Positions 22,689 to 34,444 of a stretch of DNA of 64,000 bases are shown piece after piece (position 1 is the first letter of the stretch; each line of letters opens with the position of its first letter). The translations under genes and the position numbers were made by a program. Where the stretch lies: the NCBI GenBank assembly GCA_012934845.2, contig WNNJ02000719.1, positions 1 through 64,000 of the forward strand, in the 5' to 3' direction. The notes under the pieces were generated by a model. It ran no database searches. It saw only the letters and a program-made list of their open reading frames with translations, and was not told where the DNA came from. This DNA comes from Pomphorhynchus laevis (taxonomy: Eukaryota; Acanthocephala; Palaeacanthocephala; Echinorhynchida; Pomphorhynchidae).

Positions 22689-24250
22689 CAGTAAGTAACG
22701 GTTTTCAGCTAATTCTACAAGACGGTCACCCATGATGTTGAAGCTATGCGGTAATCTCAAAACTATTGAAAACCGTACGATACAAGTAACTATGTAAAAA
22801 GTTATAAAAATACTACTGTCGAAATTTAAAATACATTCGAAAATTTTATCAGTTAGAAATGATTTGAAACATCCGACACTCTATAAAAACGCTCTATCAC
22901 AACGACGCAAAGGTCGTTCCGAAATTAAACAGTATTAATTTTGGTGATATTTACTATTAATCAATAAGTACCGGTTTTCAGCTAATTCTACAATACGGTC
23001 ACCCTCGATTTTGAAGCAATGCGAGAATATCAAAACTATTGAAAACCGTACGATACAAGTAACTATGTGAAAAGTTATAAAAATACTACTATGTCAAAAT
23101 TTAAAAACCATTCGAAAATTTTATCAGTTAGAAATGATTTGAAACATCCGACACTCTATAAGAACGCTCTATCACAACGACGCAAAGGTCGTTCCAAAAT
23201 TAAACAGTATTAATTTTGGTGATATTTACTATTAATCACTAAGTACCGGTTTTCAGCTAATTCCACAATACGGTCACCCTCGATTTTGAAGCAATGCGAG
23301 AATATCAAAACTATTGAAAACCGTACGATACAAGTAACTATGTAAGAAGTTATAAAAATACTACTATGTCAAAATTTAAAATACATTCGAAAATGTTATC
23401 TGTTAGAAATGATTTGAAACATCCGACGCTCTTTAAGAACGCTCTATCACAACGACGCAAAGTTCGTTCCGAAATTAAACAGTATTAATTTTGGTGAAAT
23501 TTACTATTAATCAGTAAGTACCGGTTTACAGCTAATTCCACAATACGGTCACCCTCGATTTTGAAGCAATGCGAGAATATCAAAACTATTGAAAACCGTA
23601 CGATACAAGTAACTATGTAAGAAGTTATAAAAATACTACTATGTCAAAATTTAAAATACATTCGAAAATGTTATCTGTTAGAAATGATTTGAAACATCCG
23701 ACGCTCTTTAAGAACGCTCTATCACAACGACGCAAAGGTCGTTCCGAAATTAAACAGTATTAATTTTGGTGATATTTACTATTAATCAGTAAGTACCGGT
23801 TTTCAGCTAATTCTACAATACGGTCACCCTCGATTTTGAAGCAATGCGAGAATATCAAAACTATTGAAAACCGTACGATACAAGTAACTATGTAAAAAGT
23901 TATAAAAGTACTACTATGTCAAAATTTAAAATACATTCGAAAATGGTATCTGTTAGAAATGATTTGAAACATCCGACACTCTTTAAGAACGCTCTATCAC
24001 AACGACGCAAAGGTCGTTCCAAAATTAAACAGTATTAATTTTGGTGATATTTACTATTAATCAATAAGTACCGGTTTTCAGCTAATTCTACAATACGGTC
24101 ACCCTCGATTTTGAAGCAATGCGAGAATATCAAAACTATTGAAAACCGTACGATACAAGTAACTATGTAAAAAGTTATAAAAGTACTACTATGTCAAAAT
24201 TTAAAATACATTCGAAAATGTTATCTGTTAGAAATGATTTAAAACCTCCA
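22689..24250. repeat. Satellite-like tandem array, about 275-bp unit, 6 copies
   Basis: The word GTTTTCAGCTAATT (once GTTTACAGCT) recurs at 22701, 22974, 23249, 23524, 23799 and 24074: spacings of 273 and then 275. Units differ by a few percent at most; the last ends near 24240 with drift. Each unit holds an inverted pair CGGTTTTCA/TGAAAACCG about 60 bases apart and a small hairpin ACGAC/GTCGT. No coding frame. The word CGGTCACCC resembles the complement of a 5S rRNA segment but the match is too short to mean descent. Confidence 0.95.
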
Positions 24251-24259
24251 ACGTTATAT

Positions 24260-26597
24260 AAGAGCAATTGATTAGAGTTTAGTATATTCATTAAAAAATA
24301 GTCATAATGTTTCAAAATCTGATATACACTCTACTGACGGATTATCCCATGGCGAGGATATCAGGGATAAGCTAGGCACATTTGTATTTTCTACTGATAT
24401 CACTTGGGTGATTTCACTTAAGCAACCATAAGCATTTAATGTCAAATGCTAACGTAAGGCTAGCCATGCGAGTCTAGTCAGGTTGATTGTTTTGGTGTGA
24501 ATATCTGTTTTTAGATAATATCAGAGCTGTAAGAGTCTGGAATTTTAAAAAGCTATTCGCGTCATTTATACTAGCATCACAAACCCCTTCATTTTGAGCA
24601 GTCGTTGAAGTAGAAGTCGAATAATTGACTGGTAATGTCATAACATTAACAACATTTATATCGTTACGCATAAAAATAGGATGAAACAATGAGCCAATAT
24701 CTGTCTAATTTTCACAAATGTATGTAGTCTTATGTAGTCCATAAAATTACATACATCCATATGTAGTCTTAATCCGATTTTTATATTACGACATTTGTTG
24801 TGTTATATTACTAAATTGCAATCAATTGTTTTAATTACTAAATTACAATCAATTGGTTGTTAATTTGTAACTTATTATATGTAAGTTATATAACTATTTT
24901 TGTATATTTATTTATTTTTGGAAATAAATATAATAAAATAATATTAAATTGAAATATAATTGTACCAACATGACAATGTAAACATTTTAAAAGTTCGAAA
25001 ATAGAAAATAGAAAAGATCTGATACTTCCAAAACAAAAAATCAGGATTGGACATAATGCGAAATTACAAATTTCGAGAAAGAGAAAGTTGTTACTTTCCT
25101 ATCTATATTTTCATGTAAATGCCATATTTACAAACGGGTGCACTATTAATGGATCGCATCTGTCAATCACTACTCAATTACAAACATCGTATAGCAATGA
25201 TCAACAATTTAAACTGGTTAGTATTTTAAAAATTAAAATAAAATATGGATTGGACATCATGAGAAACAACAAATTTTTGAGATTTCAAGAGTTGGTATTT
25301 TAATATCTATATTTTTATGTAAAAAGCATATTTTATTTACAAACGAGTTCACTACAATTGTATCTAATCTGTCGATCACTACTAAATTGCAAAAATAGTT
25401 TAGCATATTTGAATAGTTTAGATCGACATATTTGATTTGTTAAAGTCATTTCGTTTATATGACTCTGGCTAAACAGGCAAAGGGGAATCAAAGAGAATTA
25501 TTTAGATTTTTATAAGCAAGTTCAATTAACGTTCTTAAATATTATGTTGAATTTAATAAAAGCACATACATATATAATCCAACGGTATTATTTATCAATG
25601 CAAGCTCGGTGCTCTGATTGCTGCGAAAAGTGTCAAACCTAGTTAAAGCAATTACAAATGAAAATATAGTGGAAATGACATTCTAACCAATTGCTAATTA
25701 AATCAAATAAACTTCGGTCTTGAGGATAATTGTTACGAATTAATCTGGAAATAAAATATTATTTCTAAAACATAAATAACGAAATTGTGTTGACAAACAT
25801 ATGTTCTAAAGCCCAAGGGTTTTTCTGCGTGTCGTTTAAATTATCATCAGATACAGCGATTTGTCTAAATAAAGAAAATATTTTTTATTAATTTAAAACA
25901 AAGTAGAAAAAGAAAATAATTTTTGCGTGGCAATTTCAATGTTACTGTCAATTTACAGCGAAACAACTCTAATTTATTAATAAGATAAAAAGCAGTAATT
26001 TTAAAACACTTAGAGGTTTTGATAACCACTAACGGCAATTCTTAAGCATTCTATAGTATCTATTAATTAGTTCATAAAAACGTGATTTTAAAATTTCATT
26101 TTGAGATAAAAAGATTAGGATAAGTGTTGACATTTAGGTTATTAATTATTTATATACTAATAAATATGAGTATACACGCTCGCTCTTTATACAAATTAAA
26201 AGATAGCAACAAATAAACTAGTTAATAGTGAATATAATAATATAATAAAATATATTAATATTTATATTAAATTTATTAATTAACTGAATCTTCGTATTTT
26301 ATATTATTTATAAATTTAAAATAATGACAAATAAAATTCAAACAATTAAATTATAAATAATAAATAATTGTTATACAAGAAATTAATAAACTAATTTATA
26401 GCGAATAAAATAAAACAATAATAAAATAAATAATTTATTAAATAATTTATTAGGATCAATTTATGTCATTCTTAATCTTAGCATTGTGACAGAAACATTT
26501 ATCAGAAGAAAATAAAATTGATATTTCGAAAGTCAAAATCAAAACAAAAAATTTTGTTTTATTTTATAAGAAATGTATCAACTTATTTACAGCGAAT
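24260..26597. other. No confident gene
   Basis: AT-rich. 24300-24480 is a little less AT-rich and contains short open frames on both strands, none recognised. No repeats of note. Confidence 0.5.
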
Positions 26598-26613
26598 AAA
26601 AAATTGACTAAAT
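26598..26613. repeat. Target-site duplication of the RTE insertion, left copy
   Basis: Sixteen bases, A6 followed by TTGACTAAAT, repeated exactly at 27569-27584 on the other side of the RTE element. Confidence 0.85.
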
Positions 26614-27568
26614 CTTCTTCTTCTTAGCGTTTATCCCGTATGACGGGGTCCGCTTGCCACGATCGTTGACGCCAAAATGCCTTCTTTGCTGCGTCTTTGG
26701 GCGTGAGTCCGACCATTTTCATGTCCTTAAGAAGGGTATCCATCCATCTTTTCTGTGGTCTTTCCTATTGGTCTCTTACCGTCGACCTCGATTTAAAATG
26801 GTGCCTGCGCTAATGTGTTCACGTCTGCCCTCATTACATGTCCATACCATCGCAGCCTTGATTCTCTCAGTTTGTCTGCTATGGGTGCTACGCCAAATCG
26901 CTTGCGGATGTCTTCGTTACGGACATGATCTAGGCGAGTCTTTCCTGCAATCCACCTTAGCATTTTGGTTTCCGTGCATCCAAGCTTACGATCTACTTCT
27001 GCTGTCATTGCCCAGCACTCAGCACCGTACATTGCTACAGGCCGTATTACGCTTCTGTAGAACTTCGATTTGAGTTTGTCTGGCATGCGTTTGTCGCACA
27101 AAACTCCAGTGGCTGCTCTCCATTTTGTCCAGCTTGCGTTGATGCGAGTGGTGACGTCTTTTGCCACTCCTCCTGTGCTGGAGATGACTGATCCCAGATA
27201 TTTGAACGCAGTTGTCTTTGGCAGAAGCACGCCATTAACTGATATGCTTACATCTTCGTTCTGGTTCGTCGTCATGTACTCTGTTTTGGCTGTGTTCAGT
27301 TTCAACCCAAACTGTGCCAGGCGATCGTGCCAATGCTGAACTTGTTGCTCGAGGTCGCCATTAGCTGATATGCTTACATCTTCGTTCTGGTTCGTCGTCA
27401 TGTACTCTGTTTTGGCTGTGTTCAGTTTCAACCCAAACTGTGCCAGGCGATCGTGCCATTGCTGAACTTGTTGCTCGAGGTCATGTTTGTCTTTAGATAC
27501 CAGCATAACATCGTCGGCATACAGGATGGTCCATGGTGCTTGTCTTAGAAGGTCTTCCTTATTTAGTC
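26614..27568 (-). mobile_element. 5'-truncated RTE non-LTR retrotransposon
   Basis: Bounded by an exact 16-bp target duplication. In element sense (minus) it starts within the RT just before the YADD motif and ends about 10 bases after the stop codon in GAAGAAGAAG, the very short 3' tail usual for RTE. The 5' junction carries an inverted copy of the target flank (27557-27588). Confidence 0.9.
26624..27557 (-). pseudogene. RTE reverse transcriptase, C-terminal part
   Basis: The minus frame opens with WTILYADDVMLVSKDK, the catalytic motif C, then the palm end and thumb (LNTAKTEYM), FKYLGSVIS, the conserved YGAECWAM segment, ETKMLRWIAG, RFGVAPIADKLRESRLRWYGH. These are hallmarks of the RTE clade C-terminus. 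Residues EQQVQ to SISANG are present twice in frame: a 126-base (42-codon) tandem duplication at about 27231-27483. A frameshift near 26790 breaks the ending, which resumes in another frame (KRWMDTLLKDMKMVGL, DPVIRDKR) to the stop at 26624. EN and most of RT are missing, so it is not active. The nearest relatives I recall are nematode RTEs. Confidence 0.92.
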
Positions 27569-27588
27569 AAAAAATTGACTAAATAAGG
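27557..27588. repeat. 14-bp palindrome at the RTE 5' junction
   Basis: CCTTATTTAGTCAA (27557-27570), loop AAAA, exact complement 27575-27588. The right arm is target DNA (part of the target duplication plus flank); the left arm lies on the element side, so an inverted copy of the target was added at the junction. Confidence 0.9.
27569..27584. repeat. Target-site duplication of the RTE insertion, right copy
   Basis: Exact match to 26598-26613. Confidence 0.85.
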
Positions 27589-27589
27589 A

Positions 27590-28588
27590 TCAATTTATGT
27601 AAATTAAATCAATGTAAATATGATCAATGTAAATTTCATCAATTTACATTGTTGCTAAATCAATTCTTTGAAGCAAAATCAATTTATATTTCGATAGTCA
27701 TAACCATAAAAAATTTGTCTAATTTAAATAATTAATAAGTAATTATTTAATTATTAAATAATTATTAATTTAATTAATATATTAATAATTTTTATTTAAA
27801 AATTGTCGAATTAATATTTTGCAACTTTTATAACTTTTCTAAATTGCGTCTTATTTGATAGAAAAAAATACAAAATACAAACGACAAAGTTGGTTTTTTA
27901 ATATGCAGAATTAACTTTTAGTTATAAACGCTCAGCCTTAATGCCAAGTTTACAGACTGGTATATGAATTGGCAAATACAATTTACTCAAAACTCAATTT
28001 AATAGGGGATACGAAGTATAAAATACATTCTGGAGTTTCATTTAATTTTTCTATATAAAATGTTTATCAGAATAAAATTTTCGACAAGTTTAAATTGTTG
28101 TCGTCTACGTAACTTTTAATTATTAATTAATGCTACAACATTAATTTTCAAGTAAATAATTTTAATGCTAAAATAAAATAATTGCAATTGAGAATTTAGT
28201 GTTCATTACAAATAGCATACATACATAATTCTAGACCTCAATCCAGCAAAATTAAATTTATGCAAATCAAACTCTGAAGTCCATCCTTCAAGCATCCTAA
28301 ACAATATTTGTAAAAAGTTTTTGTCATTTAAAGATTTACTGTTTAGCAATCTTTCATCATTCGATTGTTCGATTCGATTGTTCGATTAAAATTCTTATTA
28401 TTTTTAAATATTTATTGTAAAATATTTAAATTCTTATTGTAAAATAAGAATTTCTTATAATTTCTTATAGGATAGTTATTGTAAAATATTTAAATATTTA
28501 ATAAAATATTTATTTTATTACAAATATCCATAATTTATGAAATTAGTAGACGATATGTTAGACGGATTGCTGGAATAGTAGTTGGTTA
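27590..28588. other. No gene seen
   Basis: AT-rich; short direct words GATTGTTCGATT near 28370-28388. Nothing else recognised. Confidence 0.5.
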
Positions 28589-28589
28589 A

Positions 28590-29159
28590 ATGAAACTATT
28601 GAATACAATTTAAATTAAATTAAACTATTTTACACAAATTACAGAGAGCTATTATATACCATTAATCTAAAGCAATTAAATACAATTTAAATGTAAATAT
28701 AAGCATCATTTGAATGAATTTATTGAACACCATTTAAATGAAGCTATTAAATATCAATTAAATAAAACAATTGAACACCATTTGAATAAAACTGTTAAAC
28801 GCAATTTAAATAAAGCTATTGATCATCATTTATAAAGCGAATTTCCATTTTAATGAAGCTATTGGACAATATTTAAACAAAGATATTAAACGTGATTTAA
28901 ATAAACGTATTGGATACCATTTAAAAAATCATTGAACAACATTTAAACTAACGATTGAACACTAATTAAATTAAACTATAAAACAACATTCAAAAGAAGC
29001 TATTAAACACCATTTACTAAACAGCTCATTTAAATGAAGCTATGAACATCATTACAATGAAACTACTAACACCCATTAAATGAAGCTATGAACATCATTT
29101 CAATGAAGCTACTAGCAACCATTTAAATGAAGCTATGAACATCATTTCAATGAAGCTAT
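28590..29159. repeat. Degenerate minisatellite, about 30-35-bp unit, left part
   Basis: Imperfect units of the form ATTTAAATGAAGCTATTGAACA-CC repeat some 17 times with drift; the last units before 29160 are the most alike. The array resumes at 31654 after the Jockey/CR1-like insertion. Confidence 0.8.
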
Positions 29160-30086
29160 CTTCTATCTGGTGGAGATGCAGATGTTATAATCCTTCAGGA
29201 GACGCAGTCTATCCGTCTCCCCCAGGATAATCCCTAAGCACATATACACCCACTTTACTCCTTACATAACCCCCCCCTCACTCCACTTCATCTCAAGGTC
29301 TTTTAACCCTAGTAAAAAGCTCCTTAAGATCATCCCTCCTATTAAACTACTCTTGTCCAGCCCTATCTTGTTTAGCTATATCACTTTGTAAGAACGGTAA
29401 GCGTATAAGCATAGCCAATGTCTATATTCGGCCAGGAGAAATTCACAAGAACCGTGACCTCCTGGATCAAATATTGGGGAGCAGTTATGACACGTTACTT
29501 GGTGACTTCAACGACATAACTGGTCGTTGGATAAATGCAGCACTCCGCAGAGAAAGGATCAACCATCTTATTCATAAACTACCTTCCCCAACCTTTCGTT
29601 GCTCTACAACAAATTCTCTCCTCGGCATATTACTGCTACATAAGATGTGGTTGTTGAAACCATTTGCACCGAGCAGTCGCGTCAACAACAGACCACCTCT
29701 CATGACCTAATTCGCTGGCGGCTAGAGGACGATACGTTGCTTGGAAGAAGGTTTCACTTTGACCCTATTAGAGTGAACTTCTTTCAGGCAGCTATCCAAC
29801 TCTTCCCCAGAATTGGAATTGAGAGTTTGACCGAATTTAATTCCTACCTCTCATCGCAAGCTATCGCGATCCTTTCGGCTACCTATAAAGGTCGAATATA
29901 CAATCCTACTCCAACAAAGCTCAAGGTCCTAGCTAACATGTTACACCTTCCCAATCTCTCTGGTCCGCCAGACATATCCTCTCGAATGAATATTGGAGCT
30001 CTAGATATAGGCTGCAGCTGAGCAGGGATAGGGCAAGCATTGCTCACCTAAACCCTTATCAGGCTTCCTTCTCGAAGATATTCAAG
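29160..30086 (+). pseudogene. Jockey/CR1-like ORF2, endonuclease part
   Basis: An apurinic-like (EEP) endonuclease would nick the target. Visible pieces: ADVIILQET near the start, then an ungapped piece from 29474 with LLGDFNDITGRWINAALRR (the GDFN motif), and after further shifts SRQQQTTSHDLIRW and RRFHFDPIRVNFFQAAIQ, matching the copy at 59881-60879. At least four frameshifts or stops separate them. The N-terminal 35 or so residues are absent. Confidence 0.85.
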
Positions 30087-31114
30087 ATGGAGAAGTTTGT
30101 TTGCTGGAAGGATAGAGCCTTGGTTTGGATTTGTAGCATAGGCCTTGACAAAGTTTTAGAGGAGTCACTTTCCTTACATAATTATGGAGCCACTCAATCT
30201 CCCCAACCAATCCCGCCTTGGTGTGACTTCAGGAGTAGGGACTTATCTGTTACATATATCCTTAACTCCTGGGACCACCCCCAGGCACCTCCAAATCCCA
30301 CGCGCCACTCACCAACTCGTGTCTGTCAGCTTTTGACATACAGTCAGAGAAAGGAGGTCGCCATCACAATGCTATTAGCCTCCCTGTCTTACATAGCAGA
30401 CATCAACATCAGCCGTCGAGTTTTTTTACCTAAAAAGAGATTAATCACTTGTCCTAAAGATCTGCGGCCCATCTCGATTCAAAACGCCCTCATATCCATC
30501 TACGAGAAAGCGCTTGCGCGTAGAATCCGCGTTCATTTATGTAGGCGTAATTTGATCCCACCGAGTTTTATGGGTTTGTCAAAGGGCGCTCGGTCCATTC
30601 AGCAATTGGTGAAGTGCATCAGTTTTGTCAGGATAATAGTCATCAGCTTGCTGTGGCTGTTTTTCTTGATTTTTCAGCTGCATTTGACCGGATCTCCATT
30701 CCCTTCGTTATCTCCTCTCTCAGGTCCCTCGGGTTGCCTGCGAGAATTGTTAACAGGGTGGAGATATTGTTGTACACCAAGCAGTTCTACTATGAAGACG
30801 ACCCTGATGCACGTCAGTTCTACCCTATTACGGGTGCACCTCAAGGATCCAAACTTTCTCCTATCTTATATCCTTCTGCATCCATTGTACTATTTAAGAA
30901 TTTTAAACGTGATCAACATCTGGTGGTATATGCTGATGATACCACAGCCTTATTATCTGGACGCAGGTGCAAAGATGCAATCTCTGACATCAGCCGTTTC
31001 TTTTTAAGATTAAAAGATCAGTTGCCCCCATCCAATCATATTTTAAACTCCTCCAAATCACAGGTGGTTGTCTTTAATGGCGTTCTTGCCACCAAAAAAA
31101 ACTTAAGAGAATAG
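30087..31114 (+). pseudogene. Jockey/CR1-like ORF2, reverse transcriptase part
   Basis: From 30087 the frame gives MEKFVCWKDRALVW, KVLEESLSLHNYGAT, PKDLRPISIQNALISIYEK. Near 30570 one base is lost (the other copy reads GFHGFVKGRS here) and the RT continues in the next frame: FLDFSAAFDRIS (motif A), GAPQGSKLSPILY (motif B, Pro to Lys), VVYADDTTALL (motif C) and a motif D stretch ending with a stop at 31112. The palm motifs remain readable but the frameshift and stop make it non-functional. Confidence 0.9.
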
Positions 31115-31137
31115 CACTCTCTGCACTCTCCTCCATT

Positions 31138-31532
31138 TTGCAGCATCAACCACTTCCCATCTTCACGAGTCGAGTAAAATATCTGGAATTCACCGTTACG
31201 GTAAATTGGTCTGCAAAAGCTGACCTAGATAGACTTAAACGAATCCTGAAGAAAGCTAGGTGGGCTCTGAAACTGGCCCAGCATCTGTCATTGAATGGGA
31301 TAACCCAAGTGCGCCTCTGGGGTACTTGTGCTATCTCAGGATTAGTCTTCTTCACACGAGGACGCCCCCAGAACAAAGACTAAGGTTTCTCAAGCTCCTC
31401 ATCTCGAGATTACCAACTATAGTCCGCCTTGACTGGACTCTTAGGTGTGTGAGAAACCCCGAATGGTTCAGTCAGAGGGCGGCGCGCTGGTACGGCCGAG
31501 GGGCTCAGATCCCTCTGGACCTGAGGCCGTGA
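31138..31532 (+). pseudogene. Jockey/CR1-like ORF2, C-terminal domain
   Basis: Continues the same element: VNWSAKADLDRLKRILKKAR, AQHLSLNGITQVRLWGT, then after a frameshift near 31370 QRLRFLKLLISRLPTIVRLDW to the stop at 31530. Same order as 58554-58880 on the minus strand. No known catalytic domain; the region follows the RT thumb. Confidence 0.88.
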
Positions 31533-31653
31533 ATATAAGTTGAAGATTTCAAAATACACGTCGTGAACAGCTTCTATTTAAAGTTGTCTTTTGCATGTTT
31601 TTGTTTCTTAAGTTTTTATCAGTTATATAGTTATTAATAAAACCCTTACTTAC

Positions 31654-31830
31654 TCAATGAAGGTATGAACAACCATTTAAATGAAATAATGACCGTTACA
31701 CAATTTAAATGAAACACCATTAAAATAAAGCCACTAAAAATTTTAATGAATCTATTGAATAACATGTGAGTAAAGATTTTTAGCACAATTGAAATAAAGC
31801 AACACAATTTAAAAAATTCGGACTTTTTCA
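31654..31830. repeat. Degenerate minisatellite, right part
   Basis: Further AATTTAAATGAAAC-type units, more diverged than on the left side. Interrupted array, see 28590. Confidence 0.75.
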
Positions 31831-32798
31831 ATGTAAGGCTCAATGATTCTTATAAAATTATTATTTATGTCGAAATTTAATTTATGACAAAATTATTTAT
31901 CTCGCAAAAGACTTGCATTCATAAATTATAATTAATTGCTATTATTAATGACACCCAGCATTAGGATGTCGGGTGTACATCATCAACATCCCAGCATTAA
32001 CTTAGTGGTAATAATGTTGATAGTTCAAATTTGGATAACCGCTATTGCAATAAATTTTGAATATTTTAATTCGATAAACACGCTTAAAAGTTAATTTGAT
32101 TGTATAATGAACATTCAATAAATTAAATTTCAAAGTGAAACAAAACAGAAAAATGTACATACAATATACGTATGCTTGAGGCATTTAGATAATTTCCTAA
32201 TGAGGAGAAATCCACACGAACAGTACTAAGATCGATTATTCTAAATAAACAATTTTAGAAAATATAAATTTTTCAGGTAAAAATACATTGTAATAATATT
32301 TCTTTCAAGCAACATGCGATATACGTCTGTGTCAATGTGCGATGCATTGCTTATATTTATTCTAAAGTATAATTTTAAGTAATTTTAATAGACAGAAATA
32401 AAAAATATTACGTCAAGTATTTGGAATTTGAACTAGAATTTAAGAGATTTCTAAACATAAACTTCACAGTATAGACATATGCATGTTTAATTAATAAAAC
32501 AGTATAATTTAATTTATACAACAGTATAAATACTTGTTCAATTTATAAAATTATTACGCCATGCATTTTGATTATAAATCGAATATTATAAGTTTATTAT
32601 TTATTTTGCTTTTTTTATAATAAAATAATTAAAATAACATTTTAAAAATTTTAAATATTTTAATCAAATGTGTAAATTAAATAAAATCAAAAACATGTTA
32701 GTTTAACATGCATACGTTGTGGTGCAAGATCACATGAGATAATTTCGAAGAAGAAATCATACTATCATGCCTATATAACTTACTTTATGGATATGTAA
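31831..32798. other. No gene seen
   Basis: AT-rich. The sequence around 31950-32000 has a repeated CCAGCATTA and a weak inversion. Nothing coding was recognised. Confidence 0.5.
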
Positions 32799-32800
32799 AT

Positions 32801-33050
32801 TAAAAAGAATTAGTTATAAATAAAAACAAATGATGGACGAAATCTAATCCGAAATGAAATAATTTATTTGCTATTCGTATAATTGTTTATCAGCTAGTAT
32901 CTGTCACATTCTTAATAAGATTGTCTTGATTCTTATAGTGATCAAAGCAGATGATTGTATAAATAGTCAGCAGCACATTAAATTGCAACAAGGACTTTGA
33001 CGAATTCCGGACAATGTTACACATTTCGATAATAATCAAATTTTTATATA
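32801..33050. repeat. Long direct repeat, copy 1 (partner 33887-34135)
   Basis: Begins TAAAAAGAATTAGTTATAAAT and ends in the GACGAATTCCGGACAATG-TACACATTTC region; the partner matches with scattered substitutions over about 235 bases. A third partial copy of its end is at 34934-35065. The pair brackets an RTE relic. No LTR hallmarks (no TG..CA ends), so a segmental duplication is likely. Confidence 0.88.
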
Positions 33051-33132
33051 CAGAAATATATAATATAATGTATTATAATATTATATTATAATTATTTTAT
33101 ATAATTATAAATAGTATCATATATTACAAAAC

Positions 33133-33885
33133 GCCGCCATGGCCGGTCCGCCCTTGCTGAGAAAGGAGGGAAGTTTTTAATAGGCTTTGTGACCAGCCAG
33201 TGGTAAAACACCCCTTCGCATCAATCATGAATGATATCACAACAAATACTTAAACAGAACTACGGCGTATCCGGGAAGCGACGAGCTCAGTTCGGCCCGA
33301 CCTGGCTGACATATCACTGAGGGTCCAAGCAATTAAAGCGGCTGTGTAGACAACCAAGTAAGCCCCAAAACGAAAACAACAAATATCAGTGTGGCAACAC
33401 TCAACATCAGATCGTTGAATATACGATGCATTAAAATCGCCGGAGTTCTGGAACGATGTTGTATCGACAAATGTGCAGTAGAGGAAACTCGTTAAGCGGA
33501 TGACAACTCAAAAAGCATTGGTCTGGTCACGGTTTCAAGTGCATTTATTGGGGCACACCAAGGACGAAGTACGGTGTCGGTATTATTGACTCTGCCCGTT
33601 TCAAAGATATGGTTGCATAAGTTCATCTTACGACGACCGGTTGATGAAGATCGACATCCCCTATGATAACTACAAACTACACTTTTTCAGCGCATACGCT
33701 CCACAAACTGGCTGCGATGAGACAGTTTAAGACACTTTTAATTGTCGATGAAGATCGACATCGCCTATGATTATTACAAACTACACTTTTTCAGCGCATA
33801 CGCCGCACAAACTAGCTGCGATGAGACAGTTAAAGACACTTTTGAGCTCTGATAGACAATACGACCGCGGAAGTACAGAAAATAA
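33133..33885 (+). pseudogene. RTE 5' end with endonuclease fragment
   Basis: The plus strand reads VATLNIRSLNIRC and later VEETR followed by a stop, matching the start of an RTE endonuclease and its catalytic glutamate. Next come TKYGVGIIDSARFKDMVA, RLMKIDIPYDNYKLHFFSAYAPQTGCDE (split over frames), the part with the AYAPQTG strand, and DNTTAEVQ. The piece coding for KIDIPY to GCDE occurs twice in tandem (about 33640-33735 and 33748-33845). The first 250 bases are GC-richer leader. Only the start of the gene is present; the complementary 3' part of the same clade is at 26.6 kb but in another copy. Confidence 0.85.
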
Positions 33886-33886
33886 T

Positions 33887-34135
33887 ATTAAAAAGAATTA
33901 GTTATAAATAAAAACAAATGATGGACGAAATCTAATCCGAATTGAAATAACATATTTGCTATTCGTATAATTGTTTATCAGCTAGTATCTGGAACATACT
34001 TAATAAGATTGCCTTGATTCTTATAGTGATCAAAGCAGATGATTGTATAAATAGTCAGCAGCACATTAAATTGCAACAAGGACTTTGACGACTTCCGGAC
34101 AATGGTACACATTTCAACTAAAATCTAATTTAAAT
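33887..34135. repeat. Long direct repeat, copy 2 (partner 32801-33050)
   Basis: See partner entry. Ends in GGACAATGGTACACATTTCAACTAAAATC, which recurs at 34944. Confidence 0.88.
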
Positions 34136-34440
34136 ATAATATATATTATTGAAATTTAATGAAATAATTATATTAATAATTAAATAATATATAATGAAAT
34201 TATTTTATATTATTATAAATAGTATTTTATAAATATTTTATAAATAGTATTTTATTAAATACTTTTCATAAAAATCTGAATTGTTGATTATTTTAAATTA
34301 AAATAGTTATTTTTTGAATAAAAATATAAATAAATAAATATTTACATATTTTTTTATTAAAAATGTATTTGCAATAATTCTGATAAATGATAATCTTATA
34401 TTATCTCATTTTTTATCACGATATCTAATGTATCGAATCA
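34136..34440. other. AT-rich spacer
   Basis: Words ATGAAATTATTTTATATTATTATAAATAGTATTTTATAAA are shared with 35020-35063. No gene. Confidence 0.5.
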
Positions 34441-34444
34441 TTAT

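Larger units (their letters stand above)
29160..31653 (+). mobile_element. 5'-truncated Jockey/CR1-like non-LTR retrotransposon
   Basis: Collinear with the minus-strand copy at 58416-60800: it begins inside the endonuclease (LLSGGDADVIILQET) and ends after an AATAAA at 31635 in TTACTTACT. Inserted in a minisatellite; flanks TCAATGAAGCTAT (29147) and TCAATGAAGGTAT (31654) may be the target duplication, but the flanks are repetitive. Confidence 0.88.

Noticed and set aside
22689-24250. 5S rRNA-derived repeat or 5S gene array
   Set aside because: Only the 9-base CGGTCACCC resembles the complement of a 5S segment; the rest of the unit does not fit.
26654-27339. Plus-strand open frames over the RTE
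   Set aside because: They are the antisense of the clearly recognisable RTE RT on the minus strand.
32801-34135. LTR retrotransposon with 235-bp LTRs
   Set aside because: Repeats lack TG..CA ends and enclose an RTE endonuclease fragment, not gag-pol.
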